Origin: Ruegeria arenilitoris
GTDB lineage: Bacteria > Pseudomonadota > Alphaproteobacteria > Rhodobacterales > Rhodobacteraceae
Assembly: GCF_013030985.1 (NCBI RefSeq)
Contig: NZ_WPYP01000013.1
Location: 60,124 to 124,123, forward strand
Length of the DNA stretch: 64,000 nt
Direction of reading: 5' to 3'
Part shown: one piece after another, positions 35,188 through 44,783 of the stretch
How positions within the stretch are numbered: the first letter of the stretch is position 1
Layout of the letters: each line of letters begins with the position of its first letter
Notes under the pieces: generated by a model
What the model was told of the DNA's origin: nothing
Seen by the model: only the letters and a program-made list of their open reading frames with translations
Databases searched by the model: none
Translations under genes and position numbers: made by a program

Positions 35188-35922
35188 ATGACGGATAACA
35201 AGAGTGTGCTTGTCATCAGTGCACATGCGGCAGATTTCGTTTGGCGCTGTGGTGGCGCCATCGCCCTGCATCAGGAAAGGGGATTTGATGTTACCATCGC
35301 GTGCCTTTCCTTTGGTGAGCGCGGAGAGTCAGCAAAGCTTTGGAAGCAGGATGGCTGCACACTTGACCAGGTGAAAACAGCGCGTCGGGCCGAAGCTGAA
35401 AAAGCCGCGGCCGCTCTTGGTGCGCATGACATTGTTTTCTTCGATGCAGGTGACTACCCGCTTGAACTGAAACGCGAGCAGAAATTTGAAGTTGTGGATC
35501 TGATCCGTAAGGTGCAGCCCGATTTCATGCTGAGCCACTCGGCTTATGATCCTTACAATACCGACCACATGTACGCGACCAGTGTTGCGATGGAGTGCCG
35601 GATGATAGCGCAGGCCTGGGGTCACAATCCGGGCGAGAAAGTCCTCGGCGCGCCGCAGCTCTATTTGTTTGAACCGCATCAGACCGAGCAGATGGGCTGG
35701 AAACCGGACACGTTCCTCGACATCACACCGGTCTGGGACAAGAAGCGCGCGGCGATTGAATGCATGCAGGGTCAGGAGCATTTGTGGGACTACTACACCA
35801 ATGTCGCTCGTAACCGCGCCAACCATTTCCGTCGTAACTCAGGGGGAATGGCCGGGGGTCGCAAGGCCGAATACGCCGAGGGCTTCCAGTCGATCTACCC
35901 GCGCACGGTGGATGAGTTGTAA
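35188..35922 (+). CDS. galB: 4-oxalomesaconate hydratase, PIG-L type (GalB)
   Basis: A 244-residue PIG-L/LmbE-fold protein that hydrates 4-oxalomesaconate to 4-carboxy-4-hydroxy-2-oxoadipate. The fold's first metal motif appears as [13 protein letters not shown] near residue 12 and a second His as [14 protein letters not shown] near 117. Hydratase function is inferred from context: galC, galD and ligI follow directly, the set known from P. putida gallate and Sphingobium protocatechuate pathways. Start follows GGAG at good spacing. Stop and next start share a base (TAATG). A true deacetylase is less likely here. Confidence 0.85.
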   Translation: MTDNKSVLVISAHAADFVWRCGGAIALHQERGFDVTIACLSFGERGESAKLWKQDGCTLDQVKTARRAEAEKAAAALGAHDIVFFDAGDYPLELKREQKFEVVDLIRKVQPDFMLSHSAYDPYNTDHMYATSVAMECRMIAQAWGHNPGEKVLGAPQLYLFEPHQTEQMGWKPDTFLDITPVWDKKRAAIECMQGQEHLWDYYTNVARNRANHFRRNSGGMAGGRKAEYAEGFQSIYPRTVDEL

Positions 35923-36593
35923 TGGGCGTGGTTGTTCAGAACATTGAGCGTGCAGACCCGGCAGTCATAGCCGGGTTGGCTGAATGCGGTGTTGCGACTG
36001 TGCATGAAGCACAGGGGCGCAAAGGTCTTTTGGCGTCCTATATGCGCCCGGTGTATCCCGGCGCCAGGGTTGCGGCCTCAGCAGTCACCATTTCCGCACC
36101 ACCGGGCGACAACTGGATGCTGCACGTAGCCATCGAACAATTGCAAGAGGGGGACATATTGGTATTGGCCCCAACATCCCCATGCAGCGATGGGTACTTT
36201 GGAGATCTATTGGCCACATCAGCCAGAGCGAGAGGCTGCGCAGGTCTGGTCATCGATGCCGGTGTCCGTGATATCCGCGATTTGACGGAGATGCAGTTTC
36301 CGGTGTGGTCCAAAGCAGTTTTTGCTCAAGGAACCGTCAAAGAGACGTTGGGCTCAGTCAATGTTCCCGTTGTCTGCGCTGCAGCTCACATCATTCCGGG
36401 TGACGTCATCGTCGCGGACGATGATGGGGTTTGTGTTGTTCGTCGGGAGGATGCCGCAGACGTGCTGAGCAAGGCGAGGGCGCGCGAAGCGAACGAAGAA
36501 AGCAAGCGCGCGCGCCTGGCCAGCGGTGAACTCGGACTGGACATTTACGACATGCGTAGCTGCCTTGCTGACAAAGGCCTGAAGTATGTCTGA
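35922..36593 (+). CDS. galC: 4-carboxy-4-hydroxy-2-oxoadipate aldolase (GalC/LigK)
   Basis: A 223-residue RraA-fold class II aldolase. It splits 4-carboxy-4-hydroxy-2-oxoadipate into pyruvate and oxaloacetate, the last step of the 4,5-cleavage route. Family features: [21 protein letters not shown] near 25, [12 protein letters not shown], the metal/substrate loop [25 protein letters not shown] near 87-110, and [19 protein letters not shown]. Length matches LigK. It sits between galB and galD and overlaps galD by 8 bases. Confidence 0.9.
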   Translation: MGVVVQNIERADPAVIAGLAECGVATVHEAQGRKGLLASYMRPVYPGARVAASAVTISAPPGDNWMLHVAIEQLQEGDILVLAPTSPCSDGYFGDLLATSARARGCAGLVIDAGVRDIRDLTEMQFPVWSKAVFAQGTVKETLGSVNVPVVCAAAHIIPGDVIVADDDGVCVVRREDAADVLSKARAREANEESKRARLASGELGLDIYDMRSCLADKGLKYV

Positions 36594-37659
36594 AACGCCT
36601 TCATCAGATGCAGTAAGGTGCATGTGGATGCGGGGAGGCACGTCCAAAGGGGGGTATTTTCTCGCCGACGATCTGCCATCAGATATCGCAGGGCGAGACG
36701 CATTTCTGCTGAGAATTATGGGCTCCCCCGACCCGCGCCAGATTGACGGCATGGGGGGCGCCGATCCGTTGACTTCGAAAGTGGCGATAATTTCCAAATC
36801 GACCCGGCCCGGTGTCGATGTTGACTACTTGTTTTTACAGGTCTTCGTCGATCAGGCGGTCGTTACCGATGCGCAAAACTGCGGAAACATACTCGCCGGG
36901 GTCGGGCCATTCGCAATCGAACGGGGGCTGGTCCAACCAAAAGATGAAGTTACGCCAGTTACGGTCTTCATGGAGAATACCGGGCAGATTTCGACCCTTC
37001 AGGTGCAAACGCACAAAGGGCGTGTGGTGTATGCCGGGGAGGCACTGATCGATGGTGTGCCAGGTTCAGCCGCACCCATTCCGATTTCGTTCACAGGTAC
37101 AGCGGGGTCAACATGCGGCTCACTGCTTCCCACCGGGCAACCGGTAAATGAAATCGATGGGGTTCAAGCCACGTTGATCGACAACGGCATGCCAGTGGTC
37201 GTGTTGCGCGCCCGCGATGTCGGCATCGAGGGCACGGAATCCCGCGATGAGCTGGATGGGAATGAGGCCTTGAAAGCTCGGCTCGAAGGCATTCGCCTGC
37301 AAGCCGGACATTTGATGAATCTGGGTGATGTCTCCAGCAAATCAGTCCCCAAAATGACGATGATTTCCTCGGCAAAAGCCGGGGGTGCCATATCAACCCG
37401 CACGTTCATTCCGCACCGATGCCATGCATCTATTGGCGTTCTTGGGGCGGTCAGTGTCGCCACTGCTTGCCTGCTAGACGGTGCGCCGGCAGCGGTTGAG
37501 GCAAAAGTCCCGCAGGGATCATCCATATCTCTTTCCGTCGAACATCCAAGCGGTGAAACCACGATTGTGGTCGAGTTGTCAGAAAATGGTGAAATCGAAA
37601 CTGCGGGAATTTTGAGAACCGCACGCAAACTGTTCGACGGAACAATTTTTGCAGATTGA
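36586..37659 (+). CDS. galD: 4-oxalomesaconate tautomerase (GalD), PrpF family
   Basis: A 357-residue PrpF-family isomerase that interconverts 4-oxalomesaconate forms before hydration. [11 protein letters not shown] at 15-25 and a catalytic Cys at 99 (NCGNILAG) are conserved, as is the C-terminal [13 protein letters not shown] ... HRCHASIG block. Length fits diaminopimelate-epimerase-fold PrpF proteins. The 8-base overlap with galC and 12-base gap to ligI show one operon. A second PrpF paralogue occurs at 52.3 kb. Confidence 0.85.
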   Translation: MSETPSSDAVRCMWMRGGTSKGGYFLADDLPSDIAGRDAFLLRIMGSPDPRQIDGMGGADPLTSKVAIISKSTRPGVDVDYLFLQVFVDQAVVTDAQNCGNILAGVGPFAIERGLVQPKDEVTPVTVFMENTGQISTLQVQTHKGRVVYAGEALIDGVPGSAAPIPISFTGTAGSTCGSLLPTGQPVNEIDGVQATLIDNGMPVVVLRARDVGIEGTESRDELDGNEALKARLEGIRLQAGHLMNLGDVSSKSVPKMTMISSAKAGGAISTRTFIPHRCHASIGVLGAVSVATACLLDGAPAAVEAKVPQGSSISLSVEHPSGETTIVVELSENGEIETAGILRTARKLFDGTIFAD

Positions 37660-37670
37660 AGGACATTAAC

Positions 37671-38540
37671 ATGGACGCCGACTATCTCCCTTTTCATCCA
37701 AATCCATCGAACCCTTCCTTCAAACTACCACTCGGAGCAGTGGACGCGCATTGTCATGTTTTTGGCCCGGCACAACAGTTTCCTTACGCGCCTGAGCGAA
37801 AATACACGCCTTGCGACGCTGGAAAGAACAAGCTCTTTTCCCTGCGCGACCGGCTTGGATTTGCGCGGAATGTGATCGTTCAGGCATCGTGCCACGGTCG
37901 CAACAATGACGCGCTTGTGGATGCGTTATATACGGCCGGGGATCTCGCCCGTGGCGTCGCAGTTGTCGACCCTGCAGTCACAGATGAAGAGTTGAAGCAT
38001 CTTGACGCTGCTGGCGTGCGTGCCGTCCGCTTCAACTTTGTAAAACGTTTGGTCGACAGCACGCCCAAGTCAGTGTTTCAGGGGATTGCCGAGCGCATCG
38101 CAAAACTGGGCTGGCATATTGTCGTATATTTCGAAGCGCCCGATCTTGAAGAGCTGATCCCGTTTCTGACCAGCCTGCCCACAACGGTTGTCGTCGATCA
38201 TATGGGGCGGCCTGACGTAACCAAGGGCATAAATCACGAAGATTTTCAGCGCTTCATACACCTGATGACAGAACATGAGAACTTTTGGACCAAGGTAAGC
38301 TGCCCAGAGCGTCTGACGGTCAGCGGCCCGCCTTATGACGATGTCGTCCCCTTTGCCCGTGAACTGGTCGATCTTTTCCCTGACCGGGCTCTGTGGGGGA
38401 CAGACTGGCCCCACCCGAATATGAAGTCACACACTCCCGATGACGGCCAACTGGTGGACGTCATACCCAGAATAGCCACGTCACCAGCGAAGCAGCAGGC
38501 TTTGTTGGTCGAGAATCCAATGCGCCTTTACTGGGGTTGA
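37671..38540 (+). CDS. ligI: 2-pyrone-4,6-dicarboxylate hydrolase (LigI)
   Basis: A 289-residue amidohydrolase-superfamily enzyme that opens 2-pyrone-4,6-dicarboxylate to 4-oxalomesaconate. The metal-type motif DAHCHVFGPAQQFPYAPERKYTP is near 24, the conserved MGRPD is in VVVDHMGRPDV near 182, and WGTDWPHPNM near 242 carries the catalytic Asp. Length and motifs match LigI. The start follows GAAGGACATTAAC; a TTG five codons earlier is less likely. It closes the galB-galC-galD-ligI operon. Confidence 0.9.
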   Translation: MDADYLPFHPNPSNPSFKLPLGAVDAHCHVFGPAQQFPYAPERKYTPCDAGKNKLFSLRDRLGFARNVIVQASCHGRNNDALVDALYTAGDLARGVAVVDPAVTDEELKHLDAAGVRAVRFNFVKRLVDSTPKSVFQGIAERIAKLGWHIVVYFEAPDLEELIPFLTSLPTTVVVDHMGRPDVTKGINHEDFQRFIHLMTEHENFWTKVSCPERLTVSGPPYDDVVPFARELVDLFPDRALWGTDWPHPNMKSHTPDDGQLVDVIPRIATSPAKQQALLVENPMRLYWG

Positions 38541-38648
38541 GATCGGAAAGCCAAGAATCGGACCCCTAAGTGCCAGTTTGCTGAATTGGTTCTCAAGCAA
38601 GCGTCAAAATCACATCGAAATTTCTGACTTGGAAAAGAGAGAAACATT

Positions 38649-39437
38649 ATGCCGGACAGCAAAAAGATCGCAAACGCCAAGGGCCTGTATCTGGAAGGTA
38701 TCCGGGATGGCAACATACGTGAAGCGTTGGATAAGTTCACGGGTGCCCGCTATACGCAACATTCCACTGGCGTGGGCGACGGCAAAGAGGGGTTCACTGA
38801 GTTCTTTGAACCGTTCGTGAAGCGAAACCCTGTCAGGGACATTCGGGTTATCCGGGCTATAGAAGACGGAAGAAATGTATTCCTCCATGTCTATCAGAGC
38901 CTCAACAACGGTGAAGCAGAATGGGTTACCGCCGATCTGTTCGATACTGATGATCAGGACAGAATGATCGAACACTGGGACGTTATTGCAAAGTATGAGG
39001 GTGAAAATCCGGCGGGACGTACTATGGTGGACGGTCCGGTCGATATCGAAGATCTGGATCGCACTGTTGAAAACAAAGCGGTTGTGCAACGTTTCTATGA
39101 TGACATCCTTCTGAACGGTCGGTTTGAGAAGATCACTGAGTATATTTCGACGGAACAATACGATCAGCACGCTGCCGGAGCCAAAGATGGCATCGAAGGG
39201 TTGAAGGACCACGTTCATCGGCTGCTCGAAACGCATGGTTTTGCGAAGTATCACAAGTTGCATAAGCTGATCGGGCAGGGGAATTTCGTGGTAACATATG
39301 GGCATCTTCAGCGCGGTGATGGTCACTATGCGGCATTTGACATATTCCGACTGAAAGATGGCAAGTTGGTTGAACACTGGGACGTTTTGGAGAGAATTCT
39401 CGCGCCGGAGGAGTGGAATAACTCCGGGAAATTCTGA
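38649..39437 (+). CDS. Cytosolic tandem NTF2-like (SnoaL-type) protein, paralogue 1
   Basis: A 262-residue protein built of two NTF2-like domains (about 1-125 and 135-262). Each half ends in the EHWD motif (MIEHWDVIA and LVEHWDVLE) and each has a helical start and an H-x(2)G-x(2)-DGxEG-like segment (QHSTGVGDGKEGF, QHAAGAKDGIEGL). No signal peptide is seen. NTF2-like folds are used by isomerases, cyclases and binding proteins; the function here is unknown. It is related to the secreted protein at 40.6 kb. A LysR gene lies between them on the opposite strand. Confidence 0.75.
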   Translation: MPDSKKIANAKGLYLEGIRDGNIREALDKFTGARYTQHSTGVGDGKEGFTEFFEPFVKRNPVRDIRVIRAIEDGRNVFLHVYQSLNNGEAEWVTADLFDTDDQDRMIEHWDVIAKYEGENPAGRTMVDGPVDIEDLDRTVENKAVVQRFYDDILLNGRFEKITEYISTEQYDQHAAGAKDGIEGLKDHVHRLLETHGFAKYHKLHKLIGQGNFVVTYGHLQRGDGHYAAFDIFRLKDGKLVEHWDVLERILAPEEWNNSGKF

Positions 39438-39523
39438 TCTCTGCCGTCTTAGTTTTTTGCTGAGACGCCAAAGAAAGAACTTCGATAACTCTTCAGCACC
39501 TGAGTTTGTTGTACGATCAAAAT

Positions 39524-40435
39524 TTACAGGGCGATGCGGCGTTCGGCTTGGATGGATTTGTGTTTGTCGACGATATGCTCGACGAGCATTCTCGTTATGG
39601 CCTTGTGCCCGCCAATATCCGGCCAGACGGCAAAAATTCCCATGTTCGGCAGTTTCCAGTCCGGAAGCACTTCTTGCAAGCGGCCTTCGGCAATGTCGTC
39701 GGCATATAGAAAGCTGGGCCCGCGATGAATCCCCAACCCGGCCAACAACGCTGAACGGATTGCGAAAAAAGAGTCGACTCTTATGCGTGAACCGGATGGC
39801 ATAAAGAAAATCTCTTCGTCCCGCCGAGTCAGTACAAGCTTGGCCTGAAGTCCCTGAAAAGACAGAAACTCGCACCGAGCAAGATCATCGACTTCCAGTA
39901 CCGGGCCCACTTGTTCCAGGTACCGAGGTGCGCCGACCAGCGTTCGGCTGAAGGTTCCAATTCGGCGGCTGCGAAGGTTTGAGCTGCTCAACTCCCCAAG
40001 CCGCAGGGCCAGATCGACACCTTCCTTCACCAGATCAACAAGGTGTTCGCTGTACATGACGGTCAGGGAGACACCGGGGTTTTCCCGCGCAAAATCCCAG
40101 ATCGCATGTTCATATTCGGTGTTGTTCATGAACGTCGGCATCGTAATTGTTAGCTCACCAACAATACTTGGACCTGAGTCAACGATGCGATTCACGCCGT
40201 CTTCGGCAGCGCTCAACATTCGCTGCGACGCTTCCAGCAGGCTCTTTCCGTCCGCCGTCAGTGAAAGAGCTCGTGTTGAGCGATAGAACAGAGTGGTTCC
40301 AAGGCGCTTTTCAAGATTGCTGACATGTTGACTGACGCCTGATGTGGCCAACCCCAGCCTTTTTCCTGCAGCACTGAAACTACCGGCTTCAGCCACAACC
40401 GAAAATATGGCCATCCCTCGCAGATAGTCGAACAT
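39524..40435 (-). CDS. LysR-family regulator between two NTF2-like genes
   Basis: A 303-residue LysR-type regulator. The helix-turn-helix (residues 10-60) reads FSVVAEAGSFSAAGKRLGLATSGVSQHVSNLE, and the phrase RRIGTFSRTLVGAPRYLEQ near 155 marks the effector domain of the CrgA/AaeR-like group. It is divergent from the secreted NTF2-like gene and convergent with the cytosolic one. A palindrome close upstream of its start may be its own operator. The inducer is unknown. Confidence 0.85.
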   Translation of the reverse strand: MFDYLRGMAIFSVVAEAGSFSAAGKRLGLATSGVSQHVSNLEKRLGTTLFYRSTRALSLTADGKSLLEASQRMLSAAEDGVNRIVDSGPSIVGELTITMPTFMNNTEYEHAIWDFARENPGVSLTVMYSEHLVDLVKEGVDLALRLGELSSSNLRSRRIGTFSRTLVGAPRYLEQVGPVLEVDDLARCEFLSFQGLQAKLVLTRRDEEIFFMPSGSRIRVDSFFAIRSALLAGLGIHRGPSFLYADDIAEGRLQEVLPDWKLPNMGIFAVWPDIGGHKAITRMLVEHIVDKHKSIQAERRIAL

Positions 40436-40443
40436 CTTTCAGA

Positions 40444-40457
40444 TTATCGGAAGATAA
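40444..40457. promoter_or_regulatory. LysR-type palindromic operator candidate
   Basis: TTATC-GGAA-GATAA, a perfect 5-base inverted repeat, lies 9 bases upstream of the LysR start in the divergent gap (40436-40625). A T...A palindrome of this kind is the classical LysR site. Confidence 0.45.
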
Positions 40458-40625
40458 TTTTCATATTTTTCAGACTAACCGCAAGATGGTGATGTGTCTA
40501 GATTTCAACCGCACAGGTGCGGGGCGAGAGTTTTTTTAGTTTCTGACCGACCATGGATCAGCTCTTCCCTGGAAGTTTCAAGATTGCCCATGTGCTTCTA
40601 CAAACTGAAATGAACAGGAACCGAA

Positions 40626-41468
40626 ATGCGTAGAATTTTCTTGTCAGCAGTGTCAATGGTGATGCTGGCGACGACTGCCCAATCACAAGATTTGTCCAAC
40701 GGCGATAAAGCTGCGGCTGTACTGCAATCTTTCCAGACTGGTGATGCAACCGCAATGAAAGAGTACGTCAATCCGGACAAGTACATTCAGCACAACCCTT
40801 ATTTTCCTGACGGTATCGCGCCTGTGATTGGTGCGGTGGAATCGGGTGCATTCCAAGGGACACTCGTGAACCCCTACAGAACGCTATCCGACGGAGACTT
40901 TGCTGTCGTGCAGTCCCTGTACAGCGGCGCATGGAATAACAAATCCCCACTAGTTGTGATTGATGTGTTTCGCTTCGAAGACGGGCTGATCGTCGAACAC
41001 TGGGACAACATGATGCCGTTGGCCTCAAAGCCCAACCCCAGCGGCAATACCCAGCTTGATGGTGTTACCCAAATTGTCGACGCCGATAAGACCGAAGCGA
41101 ACAAAACGAAAGCACACGATTATATCGACACCGTTCTTGTAAAGGGCGAGGTCGACAAGATCGGGAATTTTGTCAAAGACGACAATTATATCCAGCATCA
41201 CCCTGATATCGCAAATGGCGTGTCAGGGCTGAAGGCGGCGTTGGGTGAATTCGCCAAACAAGGCATCACAATGGAATATGACAAGATCCACGCCGTACAT
41301 GGTGAAGGGAACTTTGTTCTGGTGATGTCCGAAGGAAAATTTGCTGGCAAACCCTTTGCCTACTTCGATTTACTGGGGCTGAACGACGGCTACGTCGATC
41401 AGCATTGGGGGATCATGGCGGCAATCCCACCGAAGTCCGACTGGAAGAACGACAACGGAAAATTCTGA
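40626..41468 (+). CDS. Secreted tandem NTF2-like protein, paralogue 2
   Basis: A 280-residue protein with a signal peptide (1-20, ending TTAQS). The mature part has two NTF2-like domains, as in the protein at 38.6 kb: each half has an EHWD/QHWG motif (VEHWDNMMP, DQHWGIMA), and both proteins end in W-x-N-x2-G-K-F. The first domain has QHNPYFPDG and the second QHHPDIANG. A periplasmic role, probably binding a small ligand, is inferred. It is divergent from the LysR gene, which likely controls it. Confidence 0.75.
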   Translation: MRRIFLSAVSMVMLATTAQSQDLSNGDKAAAVLQSFQTGDATAMKEYVNPDKYIQHNPYFPDGIAPVIGAVESGAFQGTLVNPYRTLSDGDFAVVQSLYSGAWNNKSPLVVIDVFRFEDGLIVEHWDNMMPLASKPNPSGNTQLDGVTQIVDADKTEANKTKAHDYIDTVLVKGEVDKIGNFVKDDNYIQHHPDIANGVSGLKAALGEFAKQGITMEYDKIHAVHGEGNFVLVMSEGKFAGKPFAYFDLLGLNDGYVDQHWGIMAAIPPKSDWKNDNGKF

Positions 41469-41513
41469 AAGTTCGCTGAGGGAACTCAGGCGCGATCGCC
41501 AAAAACATCTGCG

Positions 41514-41541
41514 GGGCGCATATCAGCGCCCCGTATTTTAG
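41514..41541 (+). terminator. Terminator after the secreted NTF2-like gene
   Basis: GGGGCGC-ATATCA-GCGCCCC followed by GTATTTT, 45 bases after the stop codon. Confidence 0.75.
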
Positions 41542-41608
41542 TTGATGGGAACAATGGTCTGAACAGTCCCCTTCTTCAACGAGTGCATCTAAAAATTGTG
41601 GAAATACA

Positions 41609-42184
41609 ATGAAAACAGTCAGGCTGGAGGCGTTTAGCGATGGTGTCATTGCGATCATCATCACCATTATGGTTCTGGAGTTAGAAGCGCCAGATGAAGT
41701 CTCAGCAGTGGCTTTGCTGGGGCTTACTCCAAAGTTTCTAAGCTATGTGATGAGCTTTGTTTACGTTGGAATCTACTGGATCAACCACCATCATCTTCTT
41801 GCGGTCACCCGTCGGGTCAACGGTAAAATTCTGTGGGCCAATCTGCATCTACTGTTCTGGCTTTCGCTGATCCCATTCGCGACGTCCTGGGTTGATGAAA
41901 ATCTGGGGTCCGCGCTCCCTGTGGCACTGTATGGAGGCATTCTGTCGATGTGTGCGCTTGCGTATATGGGGCTGCAAAGCTCGATTGCAAAACACGCTGG
42001 CAATGAATTTGTTTTGCGCGGGTCGATTCTGAAAAATCACAGATACAAGGTAATATTTGTTTATCTGTTCGGAATTGTGGCCTCTTTTGCGGCCAGCTGG
42101 GTCTCGATCATTTGCTACGCGGTAGTCGCTCTTATCTGGGCGATGCCGGAACAAATTCTCGAAGAGGTCAGCGATGCCGCCTGA
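41609..42184 (+). CDS. TMEM175-type potassium channel-like membrane protein
   Basis: A 191-residue membrane protein of the TMEM175 (DUF1211) family. The signature VRLEAFSDGVIAIIIT starts at residue 4, with F9-S-D-G12 being the family motif of the first helix. Five or six hydrophobic segments follow (about 12-30, 42-65, 78-95, 105-125, 140-165). Bacterial members form potassium-permeable channels, though selectivity is debated. It stands alone between an NTF2-like gene and a radical SAM gene; a role in the neighbouring pathways is not evident. Confidence 0.8.
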   Translation: MKTVRLEAFSDGVIAIIITIMVLELEAPDEVSAVALLGLTPKFLSYVMSFVYVGIYWINHHHLLAVTRRVNGKILWANLHLLFWLSLIPFATSWVDENLGSALPVALYGGILSMCALAYMGLQSSIAKHAGNEFVLRGSILKNHRYKVIFVYLFGIVASFAASWVSIICYAVVALIWAMPEQILEEVSDAA

Positions 42185-42248
42185 CCCCGCGGCGCGCAGC
42201 GCACCTATCACCCTTGTCAACGGAAGCGAATAACAAAGGATCAACGCC

Positions 42249-43121
42249 ATGGTGCTTGAAATCCACGAAGTAGAGGCCAAAACCATCATCTCATCCACAA
42301 AGGTTCCGAGCGCTGATTTTGTTATTAACCCTTATACAGGCTGCCAGTTTGCATGCAGCTACTGTTTCGCAAGTTTCATGGGAAGGTTTGTCGGTGAGAG
42401 CATCTCGAATTGGGGTAACTATGTCTATGTGAAAACCAATGCGGTGGATTTGTTCGAAAAGGAAGTTCATCGCCTGCTAAAGAAGAAACCACATCCGCGA
42501 CTCTCAATCAGCACTGTTACTGATCCGTATCAGGGTGTCGAAAGAAAGTACCGCCTGACCCGTGGCGTTCTGGAGGCTCTGGTCAGGCACAAATATCGCG
42601 GGCGGGTCAGTATTCTTACAAAGAGCCCTTCCGTCATGGATGATGTCAGCCTGCTGCAAGAGCTTGAGAATGCAGAAGTCGGGCTTTCAATAGCAACAAC
42701 GGATGACGCGCTGAGCCGAAAACTGGACATGATGGCACCGCTGGCCAGCGCAAGGTTGGATGTACTGCGACGTTTGAATGAGGCCGGGATCAAAACTTAT
42801 GTTTTCGTCGGGCCATTGTTGCCGCATATGCATTTGCGCCCACATTTGATCGACCATCTTTTTTCAGAAATCAAAAGCGCCGGGACATCAGAAATCAAAG
42901 TGGAATTCCTGAACATGCCAGGTCATGTGTGTGTCCGCTTGAATGGCTATCTAAAGGACGAACCCACTGAGATTCAGGAAGTTTACTCGAAGTCTCAAGA
43001 TGCGGGTTACCGGACTCTATTGGAAGATCAGGTCAGAACCTTGCTTGATGCACACGGGCTGAAGCTGCGTTTTGACGAGATTGTTCATCATGCCAAAGCA
43101 AAGTCGTTGGTGGAGGTTTGA
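42249..43121 (+). CDS. SPL-family radical SAM protein
   Basis: A 290-residue radical SAM protein of the Rv2578c/SPL-like group. The cluster motif is C32-x3-C36-x2-C39 in NPYTGCQFACSYCFASFMGR. Characteristic further segments are VYVKTNAVDLFEKE, ISTVTDPYQGVERKYRLTRG and SILTKSPSVMDD. Members occur widely without a known substrate; DNA photoproduct repair is only proposed for classical SplB. It is transcribed in the same direction as the potassium-channel-like gene. The start follows AAAGGATCAACGCC. Confidence 0.8.
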   Translation: MVLEIHEVEAKTIISSTKVPSADFVINPYTGCQFACSYCFASFMGRFVGESISNWGNYVYVKTNAVDLFEKEVHRLLKKKPHPRLSISTVTDPYQGVERKYRLTRGVLEALVRHKYRGRVSILTKSPSVMDDVSLLQELENAEVGLSIATTDDALSRKLDMMAPLASARLDVLRRLNEAGIKTYVFVGPLLPHMHLRPHLIDHLFSEIKSAGTSEIKVEFLNMPGHVCVRLNGYLKDEPTEIQEVYSKSQDAGYRTLLEDQVRTLLDAHGLKLRFDEIVHHAKAKSLVEV

Positions 43122-43467
43122 GATTCAACCGGTGACTTGAGGCCGATCGATCAAACAACCGGTCGGAAAGTTTTCCAGTAGCTTCCTCACACACACCTCA
43201 TCACGGCTATATGCATAACTGATGTCTATATTGATTATCATTTTGCATGAATAGCTCTTATGGTTCTCGGTCGTTATTTTTAGCACACCAATTTGGTACT
43301 GGGAGGAGATCGAAACTGACGGGTAATGCCAGCCTAGTGGTAGTGCAGAGCAGTTTGATCTTTGAAGTGTCGCTGACACCTCCTTCCAAATACCTGAGCA
43401 GAATAGCCGCGAGAACTCCCGTCGAACGGCCAGAGCAACGGACATTACGGTAAAAAGGAGCCAGCCA
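43122..43467 (+). promoter_or_regulatory. Upstream region of pobA
   Basis: About 345 bases without a supported gene. The stretch around 43207-43250 is AT-rich, with ATGCA and TGCAT arms 39 bases apart, which may be an operator. A good ribosome-binding site (AAAAAGGAG) precedes pobA. No adjacent pobR-type regulator is present. Confidence 0.3.
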
Positions 43468-44652
43468 ATGCATGTCCCCGTAGCCATAATCGGAGCCGGA
43501 CCATCCGGGTCTCTTCTGGCCTGGATTCTCCGCCAGCGCGGAATCGAGAGCATCGTGTTCGAAAACCGCAGCCGAGCTTATGTCGAAGGTCGCATTCGCG
43601 CTGGCGTTATGGAAAAAAACGCCGTCGACCTGATGGTCCGTGCCGGTGTCGGTGAGCGGCTTCAGAAAGAATCCATGTATCAGCGAGGTGTCGAGGTCGG
43701 CATCAACAATACTCATCATTTCATCGATTTTGAAAAACTGATTGGCGTGGGTGTCACTGTTTATGGTCAGTCGGAAGTGACCAAAGACCTGCTCGGCGCT
43801 CTGAACAGCGTAGGACACAACGTACTCTACGAGACCCCTGTGACCGGAGTGTCTGATCATCATGGCGACAAGATCACTGTTACCTATGAGGAAGGCGGCG
43901 TCGAAAAGACCCTGACTGCCGATTTCGTGGTTGGCGCCGATGGCTATCACGGCGCATCGCGCAAATCGCTCCCGGAAGGCGGGATCAGGATGCACGAAAA
44001 GACATACCCGCTGGGCTGGTTGGGCATCATGGTGAAGGCGCCGCAATCCAAACCTGTCGCCTTCTTCACCTACCATGACCGGGGCTTTGCGCTCCTGAGC
44101 ATGCGGAGCCCGGAGATTCAGCGTCTTTATCTGCAGGTTGCCAATGACGAGAACCTGGATGAATGGTCGGATGACCGCATCTGGGATGAGTTGGATGCAC
44201 GCATGGGAACCGAAGGGTGGGAACTCATCCGCGGCGAAATCTTCCAGAAGGATTTGGCACCGCTGCGCAGTTTCTTCTGCGAAGAACAGCGTTATGGTCG
44301 CATGTTTCTGGCCGGCGACGCGGCCCACATCGTACCGCCCACAGGCGCAAAGGGTCTGAACTCGGCCTTTGCTGATATCAGCGTGCTCTCGGCCGGTCTG
44401 ATCCAGCACTATACCAAGGACGACTCCTCCATCCTCGATCAGTATTCCAGGCTGGCAGTGGAAAGGAATGTGCAGACCCAACGCTTCTCGTGGGCAAATA
44501 CCGCTAAATACCACATCTTCCCGGGGACCAATTCCTTTGAACGCCGAATGCAACAGGCCGAGCTGGAATATCTGGTGACCGATGAAACCGCGCAGATCTC
44601 CTATGCCAAGCAACATACGGGTCTGCCTTTCGCTTACTGGCCGGAACTGTGA
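43468..44652 (+). CDS. pobA: 4-hydroxybenzoate 3-monooxygenase (PobA)
   Basis: A 394-residue FAD enzyme that hydroxylates 4-hydroxybenzoate to protocatechuate with NADPH and oxygen. FAD-binding features: GAGPSG at 9-14, the FVVGADGYHGASRKSLP region near 150 and the GDAAHIVPPTGAKGLNSAFA motif near 285. The ligand-site block RIRAGVMEKNAVDLM near 45 and the length are typical of PobA. It leads the pobA-ligA-ligB set, with ligA 131 bases downstream. Confidence 0.95.
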   Translation: MHVPVAIIGAGPSGSLLAWILRQRGIESIVFENRSRAYVEGRIRAGVMEKNAVDLMVRAGVGERLQKESMYQRGVEVGINNTHHFIDFEKLIGVGVTVYGQSEVTKDLLGALNSVGHNVLYETPVTGVSDHHGDKITVTYEEGGVEKTLTADFVVGADGYHGASRKSLPEGGIRMHEKTYPLGWLGIMVKAPQSKPVAFFTYHDRGFALLSMRSPEIQRLYLQVANDENLDEWSDDRIWDELDARMGTEGWELIRGEIFQKDLAPLRSFFCEEQRYGRMFLAGDAAHIVPPTGAKGLNSAFADISVLSAGLIQHYTKDDSSILDQYSRLAVERNVQTQRFSWANTAKYHIFPGTNSFERRMQQAELEYLVTDETAQISYAKQHTGLPFAYWPEL

Positions 44653-44713
44653 GCCAGCGCAGCGACTGTAGTGGCAGCCAAGGGTGCCAAAATTGCGGCG
44701 GCTGCAATCCGAC

Positions 44714-44742
44714 CGCCCGGTTCTTCGAACCAGGACCGGGCG
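44714..44742 (+). other. Hairpin between pobA and ligA
   Basis: CGCCCGGT ... ACCGGGCG, an 8-base stem with a 13-base loop and no T run, in the 131-base gap. It may affect message stability or adjust expression of ligA. Confidence 0.4.
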
Positions 44743-44783
44743 ATGAATCCGTTCAAATTCTCGCTGGGAAAGGAGCAAAGAAC

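Noticed and set aside
36586..37659. Methylcitrate-cycle PrpF
   Set aside because: No prpB, prpC or acnD is nearby; the gene is coupled to galC and followed by ligI, which fits 4-oxalomesaconate tautomerase.
43258..44778. 506-codon minus-strand frame over pobA
   Set aside because: It covers pobA, whose FAD motifs are clear; the antisense frame is a by-product of high GC.
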